Below, one piece after another: positions 32,392-44,329 of a stretch of DNA of 64,000 bases. The stretch is taken from assembly GCA_948144175.1 (NCBI GenBank), contig CANXME010002121.1, forward strand, positions 310,001 through 374,000, given 5' to 3'. The DNA comes from Closterium sp. NIES-65. Taxonomy: Eukaryota > Streptophyta > Zygnematophyceae > Desmidiales > Closteriaceae. The notes below the pieces were generated by a model. The model saw nothing but the letters and a program-made list of their open reading frames with translations, was not told where the DNA came from and searched no databases. Position 1 is the first letter of the stretch. Every line of letters starts with the position of its first letter. The translations under genes and the position numbers were made by a program.

Positions 32392-33940
32392 ATGGCTACC
32401 CCTAGCGTCCTTGTCTTTGATGCTGAGGGTCGGGCTGTTGACTTTGAGGTCTATTGCGATGATCTGCAGCTCTTCTTACCGTGCGATAGGAAAGACGGTC
32501 TCTCACTGTTCGATCTCACGTCTGGCGCCTCTCCTGCCCCTGCTGCCGATGCTGACAGCACTGTTCGCTCACAGTGGGCCACACGCGATGCTGCTGCCCG
32601 TCTTGCTGTGCATAGTCACTTGCCGTCCACTGAGCGCGCGCACTTTAGTCAGTACAAGAGTGCTAAGACCTTGTACGATGCTGTCATTGCACGCTACTCT
32701 TCCCCTGCCACTGCTGCTCTTAGCCGCCTCATGCTGCCGCACCTGTTCCCTGACCTAGCTGCCTTTCCCACAGTCGCTGACCTCATTACGCACCTTCGCA
32801 CTAGTGACACCCGCTACCGCGCTGCGCTTTCTGCTGAGTTCTCCGCCAAGAACCCCCACCCCCCCATTGACATCACCCTCTACTACATAGTCACCCGGCT
32901 CCCTGACTCCCTTCGTCCAGTCAGCGACCACTTCCTCTTTGTTTGCCCCACCACACTCACCGTTGACCTCCTCGAGGAGCGCCTCATAGCAGATAAGAAG
33001 AGTATAGTAGCTATAGGAGCCTCTCGTGGTGACCCTCGTGCCCCCTTCTTTGAGGGGTGCTCCCCCTCCCCTCTTCTGCCCTCTGTTGCCTCTGTTGCTG
33101 CCGTCGACTTCGTTGGCACTGAGTCGGTCGGCGCTGCGTCTGCTCTTAACGGGAGACGGCGCACCGGCAAGGGCAAGGGGGGCAAGGGCGCTGGAGGGGC
33201 TGGCGGGGGTGGTGGAGGTGGCGGTGGAGGCGGCGGAGGGAATGGGGGTGGCGGCGGGAGTGGTGGCGGTGGGAGCGAAAGGGGGTGGCAGTGGCGGCGG
33301 TGGCGGAGGTGGCGGCAGAGGAGGAGGCGGCGGCGGTGGTGGCGGTGGGAGCAAAAGGGGGTGGCAGTGGCGGCGGTAGCGGAGGTGGCGGCAGTGGAGG
33401 TGGAGCTGGTAGGGGTGGCTCTGCGCAGCGGGGCAACTTCGGTGGTGGTCAGCGCCAGCAGCAGCAGCGCACTCGTGAGACTCCGCCCCCCCAGCAGCTT
33501 CGTGAGTGGTACGCTGCGCGTCAGCGGGGTGGGGGTGCTGGTCCTTGTGCCTACGTTCTGCGTACCAGCGACCGCACTGGTGAGCCGTGCGGTGGCCCGC
33601 ACACCACCCAGCGCTGCTTCGGCTGCCTGACGGACGCTTGGCGTCTCCAGTTCCCTGACGCCACGGAGATCCTCCGCTGGGGCGAGCTGCTTAGGTCGGG
33701 GGTTGCGATCTTTGATCTGGAATATGATGCTATTCTTGTTGCCATGTATGCTGTGTCTACTAGTGATGAGGGTGACTGTTACCTGTGTGTTCCGCCTGAC
33801 CCGGGCATTGAAGCTGCTGCTCTAGGTGCTAGTGCGTCTACTGCCCCAGGTGTTGGTGAGGCTGCTGCTCTAGGTGCTAGTGCGTCTGCGGCCTCAGGTG
33901 CTGGTGAGTCTGCTCTCTCAGGTACCACGTCGGCTCAGGC
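32392..33940 (+). pseudogene. E6 gag region
   Basis: Starts MATPSVLVFDAEGRAVDFEV. The gag core differs more from E2/E3 than those two do from each other. The glycine tract around 33190-33420 is rearranged, and the glutamine run is only a few residues. The Cys-His finger (about 33546-33618) keeps the x13, x3, x4 spacing. Confidence 0.8.
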
Positions 33941-33949
33941 TGCACACAC

Positions 33950-36900
33950 CTTCACCCTTGACTCGGGTGCTTCCCGCTCCTTCTTCCGAGACCGCACCAC
34001 ACTTACGCCGCTTAGTCGGCCAGTTGCGCTCTCCCTGGCGGACCCCTCAAGGGGTCCTATCCTTGCCCACATCTCCACTGTCTTACCGTGTCCGGCTGCC
34101 CCCTCTGGTACCCTGTCAGGTCTCTACCTCCCTTCGTTCTCCACGAACTTGGTGAGTGGAGCTGATCTACAGGATGGGGGGGTTGACCAGTTCACCCCTG
34201 CGAGTCACCGGGTGACCCACTGTACGTGTGCTCGGACGGGCCGCCACTTGGCCACGTTTACCCGTTGGCCAGGGTCGAGCGTGTACACACTAACCACTGG
34301 GCCTTCTAGGGCTGCTGAGTCTGGTCAGGTAGCTGCGTCGGGTCAGGTGTTTGTTGCAGCGTCCAGGTCTGGTCTTGAGTCTGCTCCCTGCTCGTGTCGT
34401 CTCCTGTCCCACCAGACTCTCCTCTAGCACCACCGCCTTGGTCACCCCTCCCTGCCTTGCCTCCGAGGCATGGCCTCCCGTTACCTTGTCTCTGGTCTCC
34501 CCCGGTCCCTCCCTCCCCTTCCTCCGGGGCTTGCCGCTACTTGCGTTCCCTGCGTCGAGGGGCAGCAGCGCGCCGCTCCTCACTCCTCTGAGTTTCCTCT
34601 GACAGAGGCTCCGCTGCAGACTCTTCACATGGACGTTTGGGGCCCCGCCTGCGTCCGTGGCCAGGGCCACGAGCGTTACTTCCTGTTGGTGGTTGACGAA
34701 CGTTAACTCGCGTTACACCGCGGTGATTCCCTTGCGCAGCAAGGGTGACGTCACTGAGGTGTTGATCCACTCGATCCGAGCAGCTCGTCTCCAGCTCAGG
34801 AGGAGTTTCGGCTCGGACTTTCCTGTTCTGCGTCTGCACTCTGACAGAGGCGGGGAGTTTTCCTCCAGCCTTTTAGGAGCCTTCTGCCGTGCACAGGGCA
34901 TCCGTCAGACGTACACGCTTCCGGCCTCTCCACAGTAAAATGGGATTGCTGAGCGCCGCATTGGCATGGTCATGGACGTCGCTGGTACGTCCATGATCCA
35001 TGCGGCTGCTCCCCATTTTCTATGGCCGTTCGCGGTTCAGTACGCGGCGCATCAGATCAACGTTCAGCCCCGAGTCTCCTTGCCGGAGACCTCCCCCACC
35101 TTGCGGTGGACGGGGAAGGTTGGCGATGCGTCTGCGTTTCGCGTCTAGGGATCTCGGGCGTTTGTCCGCGACTTGTCTACGGACAAGCTGTCCCCCTGTG
35201 CTTTTCCCTGCGTCTTCCTTGGTTTCCCCCCTGACGCGCCTGGTTGGCAGTTTTACCACCCCACCTCGCGCCGTGTTCTGTCCTCCCAGGACGTCACCTT
35301 TGACGAGTCGCTTCCCTACTACCGTCTCTTCCCCTACCGCACTACGCCCCTCCCCCCACCGCCGCTCTTCCTTGCGCCAGGTCCCCCCGGTAGACCCTCT
35401 CCCCCCTCAGGGTCCTGCCCCGTCAGGTGTGTCCCAGTTAGACGCAGTCGATCCAGTCGAGGTAGCTGTTGCTTCTGGTGCTGCTAGGGGTGCTGAGCCT
35501 GCGGGTGCTGAGTCTGGGGGTGCTGAGCTTGGGGTTTCTGAGCCTGGGGGTGTTGAGCCTGGGGGTGCGGAGCCTGGGGGCGCTGAGCCTGGGGGTGCTT
35601 CGGGTACCTCGTCTCGGCGGGAGCTACTCTCTCCACAGGAGCTGCGCGAGTGGTTTGCCAGCCGCTGGAGTCGTGCTGCTGGAGCTGGAGGTGCTGCTGG
35701 TGCTGCTGACCCTACGGTTGGCGCTGGAGGTGCTGGAGCCACTGGTCCTTGAGGTGCTCGTACTGGCGGTACTGGAGCTGCTGGGATTGGGGGTGCTGCT
35801 GGGGTTACTGGAGTTGGTCCTGCTGGAGGTGCTGCTGGTGCTGCTGGAAGTGCTGCAGGTGCTGCTGGAGGTACTGGAGTAGTTGAGGGTGCTGGAGTTG
35901 GCGCTGTTGAAGCTGGAGGTGCTGCTGGCGCTGGTGCTGCCGCTGGGGGTACTGGTGCTGTCCCTGCCGTTTCTGGAGGCGCTGCGCGGCCGTGGCCATA
36001 CTTCGTTCTGCTCCTTGAGCAGGTTCTTGGTCTCCTGCCTTCTACTAGTCCTCCTCCCTTAGAGTGTCCACATCCTGTCCAGTCGCGGTCATAGTTAGAG
36101 CCTGCCTCCCCACTGCCTGCTCCTTCTCCCTACGCTGGTCCTACTGGAGGTCTTACTGAGTGTCGTGTGCCTGCGTCTTGTCTTGCGTTGCCTGTTCCTG
36201 ATGTCCGCACTAGTCGTCGTGTTCCGGGTCAGCGTCCTCCTGCGGTCCCGGGCGCGCACCGGATGGCACTGCGACCTTCCACTGCTCCGCAGCGTGTCCC
36301 TTTGCCGTCTCCTCCAGAGTCCTTTCTTCCTGCTCTTTCTGACCCGGAGTCTGACAATCTTTGTGCTGCCAGTCCTACTGTCACGCGTCTCCTGGCTACT
36401 ATTGTCACTGACCCTTCCTTTGAGTCCACTGCTGCGTTTGCCTTAGTTGCTGAGCTGGTTAACTTCGCTGCTCGTTGTCGTCTAGACTATATTGCGAGTC
36501 TTGTTGCTGAGTCTGCGTCTATCTGTCCTCCGTCCGTCGGGCGTGAGTGTGCTCTTGGCACGGACGTTCTTGAGGACAGACAGGAGGAGTTCCAGTCTTT
36601 TGCTGCCGCTTTGCCTCATCGCGTGTCCACGCTGATTGCCCCTGAGGGAGACCCGGATGCACCAGACATCCCGACTCCTCGATCGTACACTGAGGTGATC
36701 GAGGGTCCCTACTCCTCACAGTGGCAGTCAGCCATGGACGCAGAGATGGCTTCCTGGAAGTCCACAGGCACCTACGTCGACGAGGTTCCCCCTCATGGGG
36801 CGAACATCGTCAGTGGCATGTGGATTTTCAGGGTGAAGCAGCCGTCGGGTTCTACGCCTGTCTTCAAGGCGCGTTACGTTGCTCGAGGCTTCAATCAGCG

Positions 36901-38247
36901 GCAGGGAGTTGACTACTTTCAGACCTTCTCTCCCACCCCGAAGATGACCACTCTTCGGGTGCTGCTGAACATAGCTGCTCACAGTGACTACGAGCTGCAC
37001 TCTCTTGACTTCAGCACTGCTTTCTTGCAGGGCAGCCTGCACGAGGAGATCTGGCTGCGTCGCCCACCTGGCTTCACTGGGTCTTTTCCTCCTAGCACCC
37101 AGTGGAGCCTCCGGCGGCCATTCTACGGTCTCCGCCAGGCACCGCGTGAGTGGCACGACACACTGAGGACTACACTTGCGGCTCTTGGGTTTGCTCCTTC
37201 TACTGCCGACGCGTCGCTGTTTCTGCGCACCGACACTTCTTTGCCGCCGTTCTACATCATGGTGTACGTCGACGACTTGGTCTTTGCCACTGCTGACACT
37301 GCTGGACTCGCCCACGTGAAGTCCGAGCTGCAGAAGAGACACACGTGCACAGACCTGGGTGAACTGCGCAGCTACCTTGGCTTGCAGATTACCCGTACAG
37401 AGCACAACGCACCATTACCCTGACTTAGTCACACATGGTGCAGCAGGTCCTTCAGCGCTTCGACTTCACGTACTCCTCGCCTCAGGCCACTCCTCTGTCT
37501 ACTCGCCACTCGCTCTCAGCTCTGCCTTCGGATGAGTCGGTAGTGCCGAGTGGACCGTACCCACAGCTTGTTGGCTGCCTCATGTACCTGATGACCTGCA
37601 CACGACTTGACCTCGCATACCCTCTTAGCATCTTGGCACGCTATTTTGCTCCTAGGAGACACCGACCAGAGCACATGGCTGCAGCGAAGAGGGTGTTGCG
37701 TTACTTGTGCAGTACGTGGGGCATGGGGCTAGTGCTTGGAGGGCGGCGTTCAGTGGTCCTCACAGGTCACGCAGACGCTTCTTGGGCTGACGACCAGGCT
37801 ACGCAGCGGTCGTCACAGGGTTACACCTTCAGCCTTGGTTCCGGCTCTGTTTCATGGCAGTCTACCCGCTCGTCTTCTGTTCTCGGCTCCAGCTGTGAGG
37901 CTGAGATCTACGCGGGGGCCATGGCTGCACAGGAGTTACGCTGGCTCACCTACCTGCTGACTGACCTAGGAGAGCCGCCTCGTTCTCCTCCAGTTCTGTA
38001 CGTAGACAACAAGGCCATGCTGGCATTGTGTCGGGAGCACAGACTGGAGCAGAGAACGAAGCACATTGCTCTTCGCTACTTCCTTGCTCGTGAGCTGCAG
38101 CAGCGTGGTCAGCTGCGCCTTGCTTACGTGGCCTCTGAGGCCAACACTGCTGATATCTTTACCAAGGCACTTCCACCTTGTGATCATCAGCGGTGCTGTA
38201 CGATGCTAGGTCTTGTGCCTACTTGGCCTCACTTGCTCACTTCTTGA
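33950..38247 (+). pseudogene. E6 pol remnant
   Basis: Protease LDSGASRSFFRDR, integrase HMDVWGPA and LHSDRGGEFSS, the reverse transcriptase box YVDDLVFATADTAG (about 37265-37305), and RNase H signatures LTGHADASWADDQ and YVDNKAMLALC are all readable in copia order. RNase H ends near 38247 with a tail like TWPHLLTS, shared with E1 (TGPHLLTS). Confidence 0.84.
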
Positions 38248-38445
38248 CCTTGCTTGTACTGTGATCTATATTTACATGCACTTGCTTGTTTACTCTTATG
38301 TATGATCTTGCATGTGAACTGGCCTTGTGGCCTTGAACTTGTGCTCGGAATGTATTAGAGTCGTTGTGATCCACCCTGAGCTTGCTTTGCTTTTCTTGAC
38401 TGGTCTTGTGACCCCTTGTTCTCCCCCACTTTGCCTATGGGGGTG

Positions 38446-38570
38446 TGTTAGTGTTATATGACTTTGCTGATGTAGGCTATAGTGGGGTAGCACATATGGG
38501 GTACACATTTCTAGGGTTTGTACCTGTAGTCAAATTTTCCCTTAGTCAATCCATTCCTCGTTTGTTAACA
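38446..38570 (+). repeat. Inner 3' LTR of E6
   Basis: A 125-bp LTR, TGTTAGTGTTATATG to TTTGTTAACA, that follows the normal purine tract TATGGGGGTG of the element. It is clearly more diverged from the 5' LTR than the outer copy is. Confidence 0.82.
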
Positions 38571-38600
38571 TTGTTCTCCCCGACTTTTCCTATGGGGGTG

Positions 38601-38724
38601 TGTCAGATTTATATGACTTAGCCTGTGTAGGCTATAGTGGGGTAGCACATATGGGGTACAATGTTTCTGGGGTTTGTACTTGTACCCAACCTCCCACTAG
38701 TCATTTATTCCTCGTTTCTTCACA
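38601..38724 (+). repeat. Outer 3' LTR of E6
   Basis: A 124-bp LTR, preceded by a second copy of the roughly 30-bp purine-tract context (38571-38600, ending TATGGGGGTG). It closely matches the 5' LTR. Confidence 0.85.
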
Positions 38725-41241
38725 ATTTTTTCCTGGTTATATTTTTATGCGAGAATGTGTCACCATGATTATCAAAGATTTTATTGCAGCATTTTTGTCT
38801 TAGTTTACAAGCAATTTACAAAGCAAAAAATGTAGGCCCAAAGTTGGCACCAAATCAGTCCTATTTTGGTCCAATTTTGGGGGCCCGAAGCGCGCCCTGC
38901 TGCTCTTGCGCCAAATGTGGCTTGACAAATTGAATGTTTTCGCGGGACTACATGAAATTCGAAATTCAAGCCAAGTCAAATGCCAGAACTTGACCAAAAT
39001 CAGGCCAATTTGGGTTCGCCGAGGCGCGTTCCGTTTTGCGAGTCGGTTGGATGGCGCGAAAAATTGCAAACATTGGGAAGCGACGGATTTCGCTGGAGGT
39101 TGGGCAACAAAAATTTGCAGCACCCACGCAAACCCAACTTCGAAGCCCAACTTCAACTTCTTTCCCCACGATTGAAAATGGGCCTTTTTGTGATGACGTC
39201 CCTTTGCTGTTCATCACTTCCTCTGTTCCTCATTACCTTCCTCGATCCTCTGTTCCTCCCTTCCGCCCTCAGTCCCTTTATCACCTTCCTCCCTACGTCC
39301 CTTCCTCGGTTCACCCTTTTTCCCGTATGCCCGAAAACAGACCATTTTTTCTTGGGAGAAGCCCGTAGCATCACACAGCAAACAAATGTTGCAATTTTGC
39401 CCACGTATTCCGCATGTTACGAGTCATATTCCAGCCCATTGGATACAAAACAGCAATGACATACCGCCCCCATTGCCTAGTCCCCACCGGTACAGCTCCC
39501 AATCCCCTAACTTAGTACAACTCCTACTAAGCAGTACTGCGCCAGGGATGCCGTCTGTGCCTAGGGCGGGCCCGCGTTGGCCCCCGACCTTGGACGGTTG
39601 ACAACATTCTTCACAGGCTCCGGCGCAGCACCTCCATCGGAACCTATACCTGTGTGTCAAACAGCATGCCATCCAGTGGCTTGATGTTTGATAGGCATCG
39701 CTGGGGAAGTTTTCGCGATGCCTGGGACTGGCGTGTTGCAATACACACTTACAGCGTGTCACCTGCAGGTTGATTTCAACATCCCATGCGGCATCATTCC
39801 CAACCCCAGGTTTCGCTCCACAATCGAACTCGCCATTTCCCAAAGCGCGCAAGTACTGTACAAAGCCAATTGCGGAAAAGGGTTCGGTACTCCTTTTTTC
39901 CGGGTCAAGAGTTTCGGGTTGATGCAAAACATTTGTGAATAAATCGAAGCGTGAGTGTTCGCAATCAAGTGACTCTACATTTTTCTAATATAAGTCTACG
40001 AAACAGTTTGAGAATTGAAATGGTGAATCATTGTTTTCGTACATAAACTCAAGCTAGCTTACAACGGATCGTTTCGCGGCCGAGGCGGCGGTACTGTAGC
40101 TTTGTGGTTACCGAATGGTTGTTACGGTTTTCCATTTATTATGTTACATTTGTAACCGTATTAACATTAGTCACCGTGGTTACCAAGAGTTCGAACAATT
40201 TATTTATTTCTTCATTACAGCAATCCGTACAAACTAATAATTGTCCTGGGGACGTAAACTGGGCCAGTTTCAATTACGAATTTAGCAACAGCAGCATTAA
40301 ATAGAACCTGCACCACGACCAATACATCAATTTGGACATACACGGCACGATAAATCCAAATTTTAAATAATTGACGTCAACTCAACGAGCAGAAAACCAG
40401 CATTACATCACTATTGCGACCTAAAACAGGTACGTCCACGATCATGCATATTAGCAAGACTCCGGTCAAAACTCACTAATAGCAAACACACAGAGCGACA
40501 ACCACCTGCCGTGCGGATCGCCGGGAATTCCGCAACCTGCAAAAAGAACACAGTTAGAAGAAAACAGCCTCACCACGGGTTGAGAAGCCTATGAAGACTC
40601 TTGTCATACGATTCCTGCGCAGTAAAGAGAGACAGAACACAAGCAAAGCGAGAAAACATTACGTCGCGCGGGCGCATTATGTAGGATGGAAAATCAGTAT
40701 AACACCGTGCAGAACTGCGCGACAACAAGGGAAACATTTTAGTGGTGAATGCATTTGAGTAAGACGCACAAGTGCTGAACATACACAAAAAGCGAACGCA
40801 AAACAATGAATATGCACCAGAGAGTATCCTGGTAACGGCAAGGGGAAGGGCAGAAACCGAAAGGAAGGCGGCAAGGGAAACGGGGGCGGAAGAGACAACA
40901 GGAAGGGCGGAAGCGGAAAGGGTGGCGGGATCGGTGGCGGAATTCTGGGAGCGCTGACTGGCGGAAACTCGACGAGCGGATGGGGCGCGGGAGGCATAGG
41001 GCTGCTACAACTGGCACCGCAGCGCTGACGCTTGTCAAAGCAGAAAAAAGGCCGCAGAAGTGGAAATGGCGAGTTATTGGGAGTGAGGGCTGAAGTTTTC
41101 TTGACTCGAACTCAGATAAGCAAGAGCCTTGGTGCTCTAGCGGGGTGGTGAGCAGGGCAACTTCGCTGCTGTGCTGGTTCACCAGGCAAGCTTCAAATTG
41201 CGAAGCTTGCAAGGTGACAACGGTTGTGATTCGTCGCCTCG
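38725..41241. other. Element-free spacer
   Basis: About 2.5 kb of lower-GC DNA with no LTR element. It holds a pyrimidine-rich stretch (about 39190-39325) and a purine-rich stretch (about 40840-40950). Open frames of up to 173 codons occur on the minus strand (39424-39927, 40739-41260), but neither shows a domain, a convincing composition or a family match, so no gene is called. Split host exons cannot be excluded. Confidence 0.45.
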
Positions 41242-41499
41242 ATGGCTCACCCGCCGCCACCTCTCATATCGTCAAAGAAGGATGTGCACCAGCTGCGGTG
41301 GCAAAAGCGTGAGCAAGGATTGGTTGCAAAGGAAATTGCCGCGACAGCTGTCAAGTGTAGCCTTACAACATTTCAGCTACCCAGAGGAGGGTCGCGTGGA
41401 TATCTCGTCAGTAACAAGCAGAAGAGTCAAGATGTACAATATTGTGTGCTTACATACAGATTACATTTCAGAAGGTGTCTCACAGACATTCCATATTGA
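41242..41499 (+). CDS. Hypothetical short frame, unrecognised
   Basis: An 85-codon frame starts MAHPPPPLISSKKDVHQLRW, with a basic, charged middle (WQKREQGLVAKEIAATAVK), and looks more protein-like than its neighbours. I recognise no family. It could be the first exon of a host gene whose remainder is lost or lies beyond an intron, or a chance frame. No TATA-like box or downstream exon could be assigned, and satellite DNA begins about 500 bp later. Confidence 0.2.
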   Translation: MAHPPPPLISSKKDVHQLRWQKREQGLVAKEIAATAVKCSLTTFQLPRGGSRGYLVSNKQKSQDVQYCVLTYRLHFRRCLTDIPY

Positions 41500-41984
41500 A
41501 AGCCACAGAATTGGCTAAGTGTTGGGATTTTTTTTTACGGTGTTTTTTTAATGCTCATTATTTATTTATGTATCCTTTACCATACTACAATCGAAAACTT
41601 TGCAAAACAACACTTTTAAGAGTGGTTTGTGGCTCCAAATGCCCGCCTATTCAATACCTTTCAAGGGTGGTAACCACTTGGTGTGTGGTCCAAAACATCA
41701 TTTTGATGGCTCTACCGTTTCCCTTGGACCTCCTCTACTGTTCTAGAATGGAAAGTTTTTTTGGTGAAATTCGGTGAAACCAACATATCAAGCTATACCA
41801 ACAAAGCTCCTAGCACTTGACAACTCATTCTCTGGCTATCATTAACATGTGTTAATTTCAAGGATGTTAATTTGGGGTTCAGAACTATGTGCTGCGTCTA
41901 TGACCTACTATGGTGGCAGTCTTCATCCATATGTTTGGTTGTTTCACTACCGTGCATGATATTTCGACGAAATTGCATGTTTTT
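41500..41984. other. AT-rich spacer before Sat2
   Basis: About 480 bp of AT-rich sequence with homopolymer T runs. Only short chance frames are seen. The last 100-150 bp may be a highly decayed satellite monomer, but the match is weak. Confidence 0.4.
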
Positions 41985-43825
41985 ACGACAAACAAGCGTC
42001 ACGTGCTGTGTAGTTGTGCGAATGAACTCAAACCAGTTCCTATGGCTAGTGAAATGGATAAACTAGGGAAATGTGTGAAGAAATAGTGCTAAAAACAACA
42101 TATAGACGATGAAACAGTGACATGTTGCGTACTGGCCTATCCTTGCACAGATTCAGGCCATCAAACGTGCAAACAAGCGTCACGTGCTGCGTAGTTGTGC
42201 GAATGAACTCAAACCAGTTCCTGTGGCTAGGGAAATGGATAACCTAGGGAACTGTGTGAAGAAATAGGGCTAAAAACAACATATAGGCGACGAAACGGTA
42301 GCATGTTGCATACTGGCCTATCCTTGCACAGATTCAGGCCATCAAACGTGCAAACAAGCGTCACGTGCTGCGTAGTTGTGCGAATGAACTCAAACCAGTT
42401 CCTGTGGCTAGGGAAATGGATAACCTAGGGAACTGTGTGAAGAAATATGGCTAAAAACAACATATAGGCGACGAAACGGTAGCATGTTGCGTACTGGCCT
42501 ATCCTTGCACAGATTCAGGCCATCAAACGTGCAAACAAGCGTCACGTGCTGCGTAGTTGTGCGAATGAACTCAAACAAGTTCCTATGGCTTGGTAATTGG
42601 TCCTACTAAGGAACAGTGCAAAGAAACGGGGGTGGAACCATCACCCAGATGGTGAAACGGTGACATGTGGCGCACGGGCTTGTTTTTGCACAGTTCCCTG
42701 GCATCGTACGCACAAACAAGCGTCACGAGCTGCGTAGTTGGGCGAACGATGCGAAACAAATTCCTTTGGCCCTGTATTAGGTCCTTCTAGGGAACAGTTT
42801 GAAGAAACGGGGGTGGAAGCATCAACCAGACGACGAAACGGTGACATGTTGCGCACGGGCCTGTCTTTGCACAGTTCTCTGGCATCGTACGCACAAACAA
42901 GCGTCACGAGCTGCGTAGTTGGGCGAACGAGGTCAAACGAGTTCCTATGGCTTGGTAATTGGTCCTACTAGGGAACAGTGCAAAGAAACGGGGGTGGAAC
43001 CATCACCCAGACGGTGAAACGGTGACATGTGGCGCACGAGCCTGTCTTTGCACAGTTCCCTGGCATCGTACGCACAAACAAGCGTCACGAGCTGCGTAGT
43101 TGGGCGAACGATGCGAAACAACTTCCTTTGGCCTTGTAATAGGTCCTTCTAGGAAACAGTGTGAAGAAACGGGGGTGGAACCATCACCCAGACGGTGAAA
43201 CGGTGACATGTGGCGCACGGGCCTGTCTTTGCACAGTTCCCTGGCATCGTACGCACAAACAAGCGTCACGAGCTGCGTAGTTGGGCGAATGATGCGAAAC
43301 AACTTCCTTTGGCCCTGTATTAGGTCCTTCTAGGGAACAGTGTGAAGAAACGGGGGTGGAACCATCAACCAGACGACGAAACGGTGACATGTTGCGCACG
43401 GGCCTGTCTTTGCACAGTTCCCTGGCATCGTACGCACAAACAAGCGTCACGAGCTGCGTAGTTGGGCGAACGAGGTCAAACAAGTTCCTATGGCTTGGTA
43501 ATTGGTCCTACTAGGGAACAGTGCAAAGAAACGGGGGTGGAACCATCATCCAGACGGTGAAACGGTGACATGTGGCGCACGGGCCTGTCTTTGCACAGTT
43601 CCATGGCATCGTACGCACAAACAAGCGTCACGAGCTGCGTAGTTGGGCGAACGATGCGAAACAACTTCCTTTGGCCTTGTAATAGGTCCTTCTAGATAAC
43701 AGTGTGAAGAAACGGGGGTGGAACCATCAACCAGACGAAGAAACGGTGACATGTTGCGCACAGCCCATCCTCACACGGATACCAAGCATCCAATGCACGA
43801 ACAAGCGTCACGAGATGCGTAGACC
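41985..43825. repeat. 181-bp satellite array, Sat2
   Basis: The marker AAGCGTCACG recurs at 41994, 42175, 42356, 42537, 42718, 42899, 43080, 43261, 43442, 43623 and 43803: nine exact steps of 181 and a last step of 180. The first three monomers form one subtype, with GGGCTAAAAACAACATATAGG-like sequence. The later ones alternate between a TTCCTATGGCTTGGTAATTGG type and a TTCCTTTGGCC type. Open frames in the array arise from the repeats and are not genes. Read in reverse complement it shares blocks with Sat1. Confidence 0.94.
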
Positions 43826-44253
43826 GAAGTAACCTATTGTGTGATTATAAAATGCTAAAAACACAATTATATACAAGAATGATGATACATCGACTACGAC
43901 CAAGCATTTAATAATTTTAGAAAACGTGTCAAATAGTTAATAATATAATAAAAGTTTGCATAAAAAGCATTGGCAAGATATTGGCAATGTTCACACTAGC
44001 ATTGGCAAGATATTTGTTTCACGAATATCTCAATATCCACCGAATTATAATACCATGCGGGTTGACAAAAAAATGTAACATTACCAATTTAAGTTTAATA
44101 GCACTGTTTGTTACAACTTCATGAAATATGAAAAACGCGATGAACAGTTTGTTACCACGAAACCATCCAGCTGGGCCTGCGGAGTTGACTTCAAGTGCCC
44201 AGAAACACGCGCACCACTTCGAAAAACACGCAACACCCTAACAACACTCCCAC
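43826..44253. other. AT-rich spacer
   Basis: Very AT-rich sequence with a short direct repeat CATTGGCAAGATATT near 43968 and 44001. No gene is visible. It lies downstream of the secreted-peptide candidate, and so may hold its transcript end. Confidence 0.45.
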
Positions 44254-44284
44254 GAATCATGCGAGCAACATTCTCGCATGATTC
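44254..44284 (-). other. Perfect 12-bp stem hairpin
   Basis: GAATCATGCGAG (44254-44265) and its exact complement CTCGCATGATTC (44273-44284) are separated by 7 bases. The hairpin starts 45 bp after the stop codon of the minus-strand gene at 44330, so it would lie in that transcript's 3' region. It could be a 3'-end or stability element; that role is inferred from position only. Confidence 0.6.
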
Positions 44285-44329
44285 CCAACCCCTGAAAGAC
44301 GAGGAAGATGCAAACAAGATTCGCGCATG

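Larger units (their letters stand above)
31274..38724 (+). mobile_element. Family A Ty1/copia element E6, full length
   Basis: This is the only family A copy with both ends in view. Order: 5' LTR (31274-31397), primer site TGATATTGAGCAGG, hairpin module (31419-31442), leader (about 31450-32380), gag (from 32392), protease (about 33960), integrase region (about 34390-35230), EPGG linker (about 35480-35620), reverse transcriptase (about 36720-37400), RNase H (about 37560-38247), purine tract, and two LTRs in tandem at the 3' end. The outer 3' LTR (38601-38724) differs from the 5' LTR at about 6 of 124 positions, a moderately old insertion. The element is broken, with about eight interruptions. 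The 5-bp flanks (GATTT and ATTTT) are similar but not identical. Confidence 0.9.

Noticed and set aside
39050-39062. An E2F-like site GGCGCGAAAA
   Set aside because: A single short match without an adjacent gene; not enough support.
39424-39927. A 167-codon minus-strand frame
   Set aside because: Composition is irregular with many Cys and Trp, no domain is visible and no promoter was found. It could hide exons, but there is no support.
40739-41260. A 173-codon minus-strand frame
   Set aside because: Much of it is the complement of a purine-rich stretch, giving Pro/Phe/Arg runs; likely chance.
42641-43761. Open frames of 71-99 codons on the minus strand of Sat2
   Set aside because: They recur every monomer with the same sequence and arise from the satellite itself.
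41985-43825. A CRISPR-like array
   Set aside because: The whole 181-bp unit repeats without variable spacers, which is a satellite. The setting is eukaryotic.
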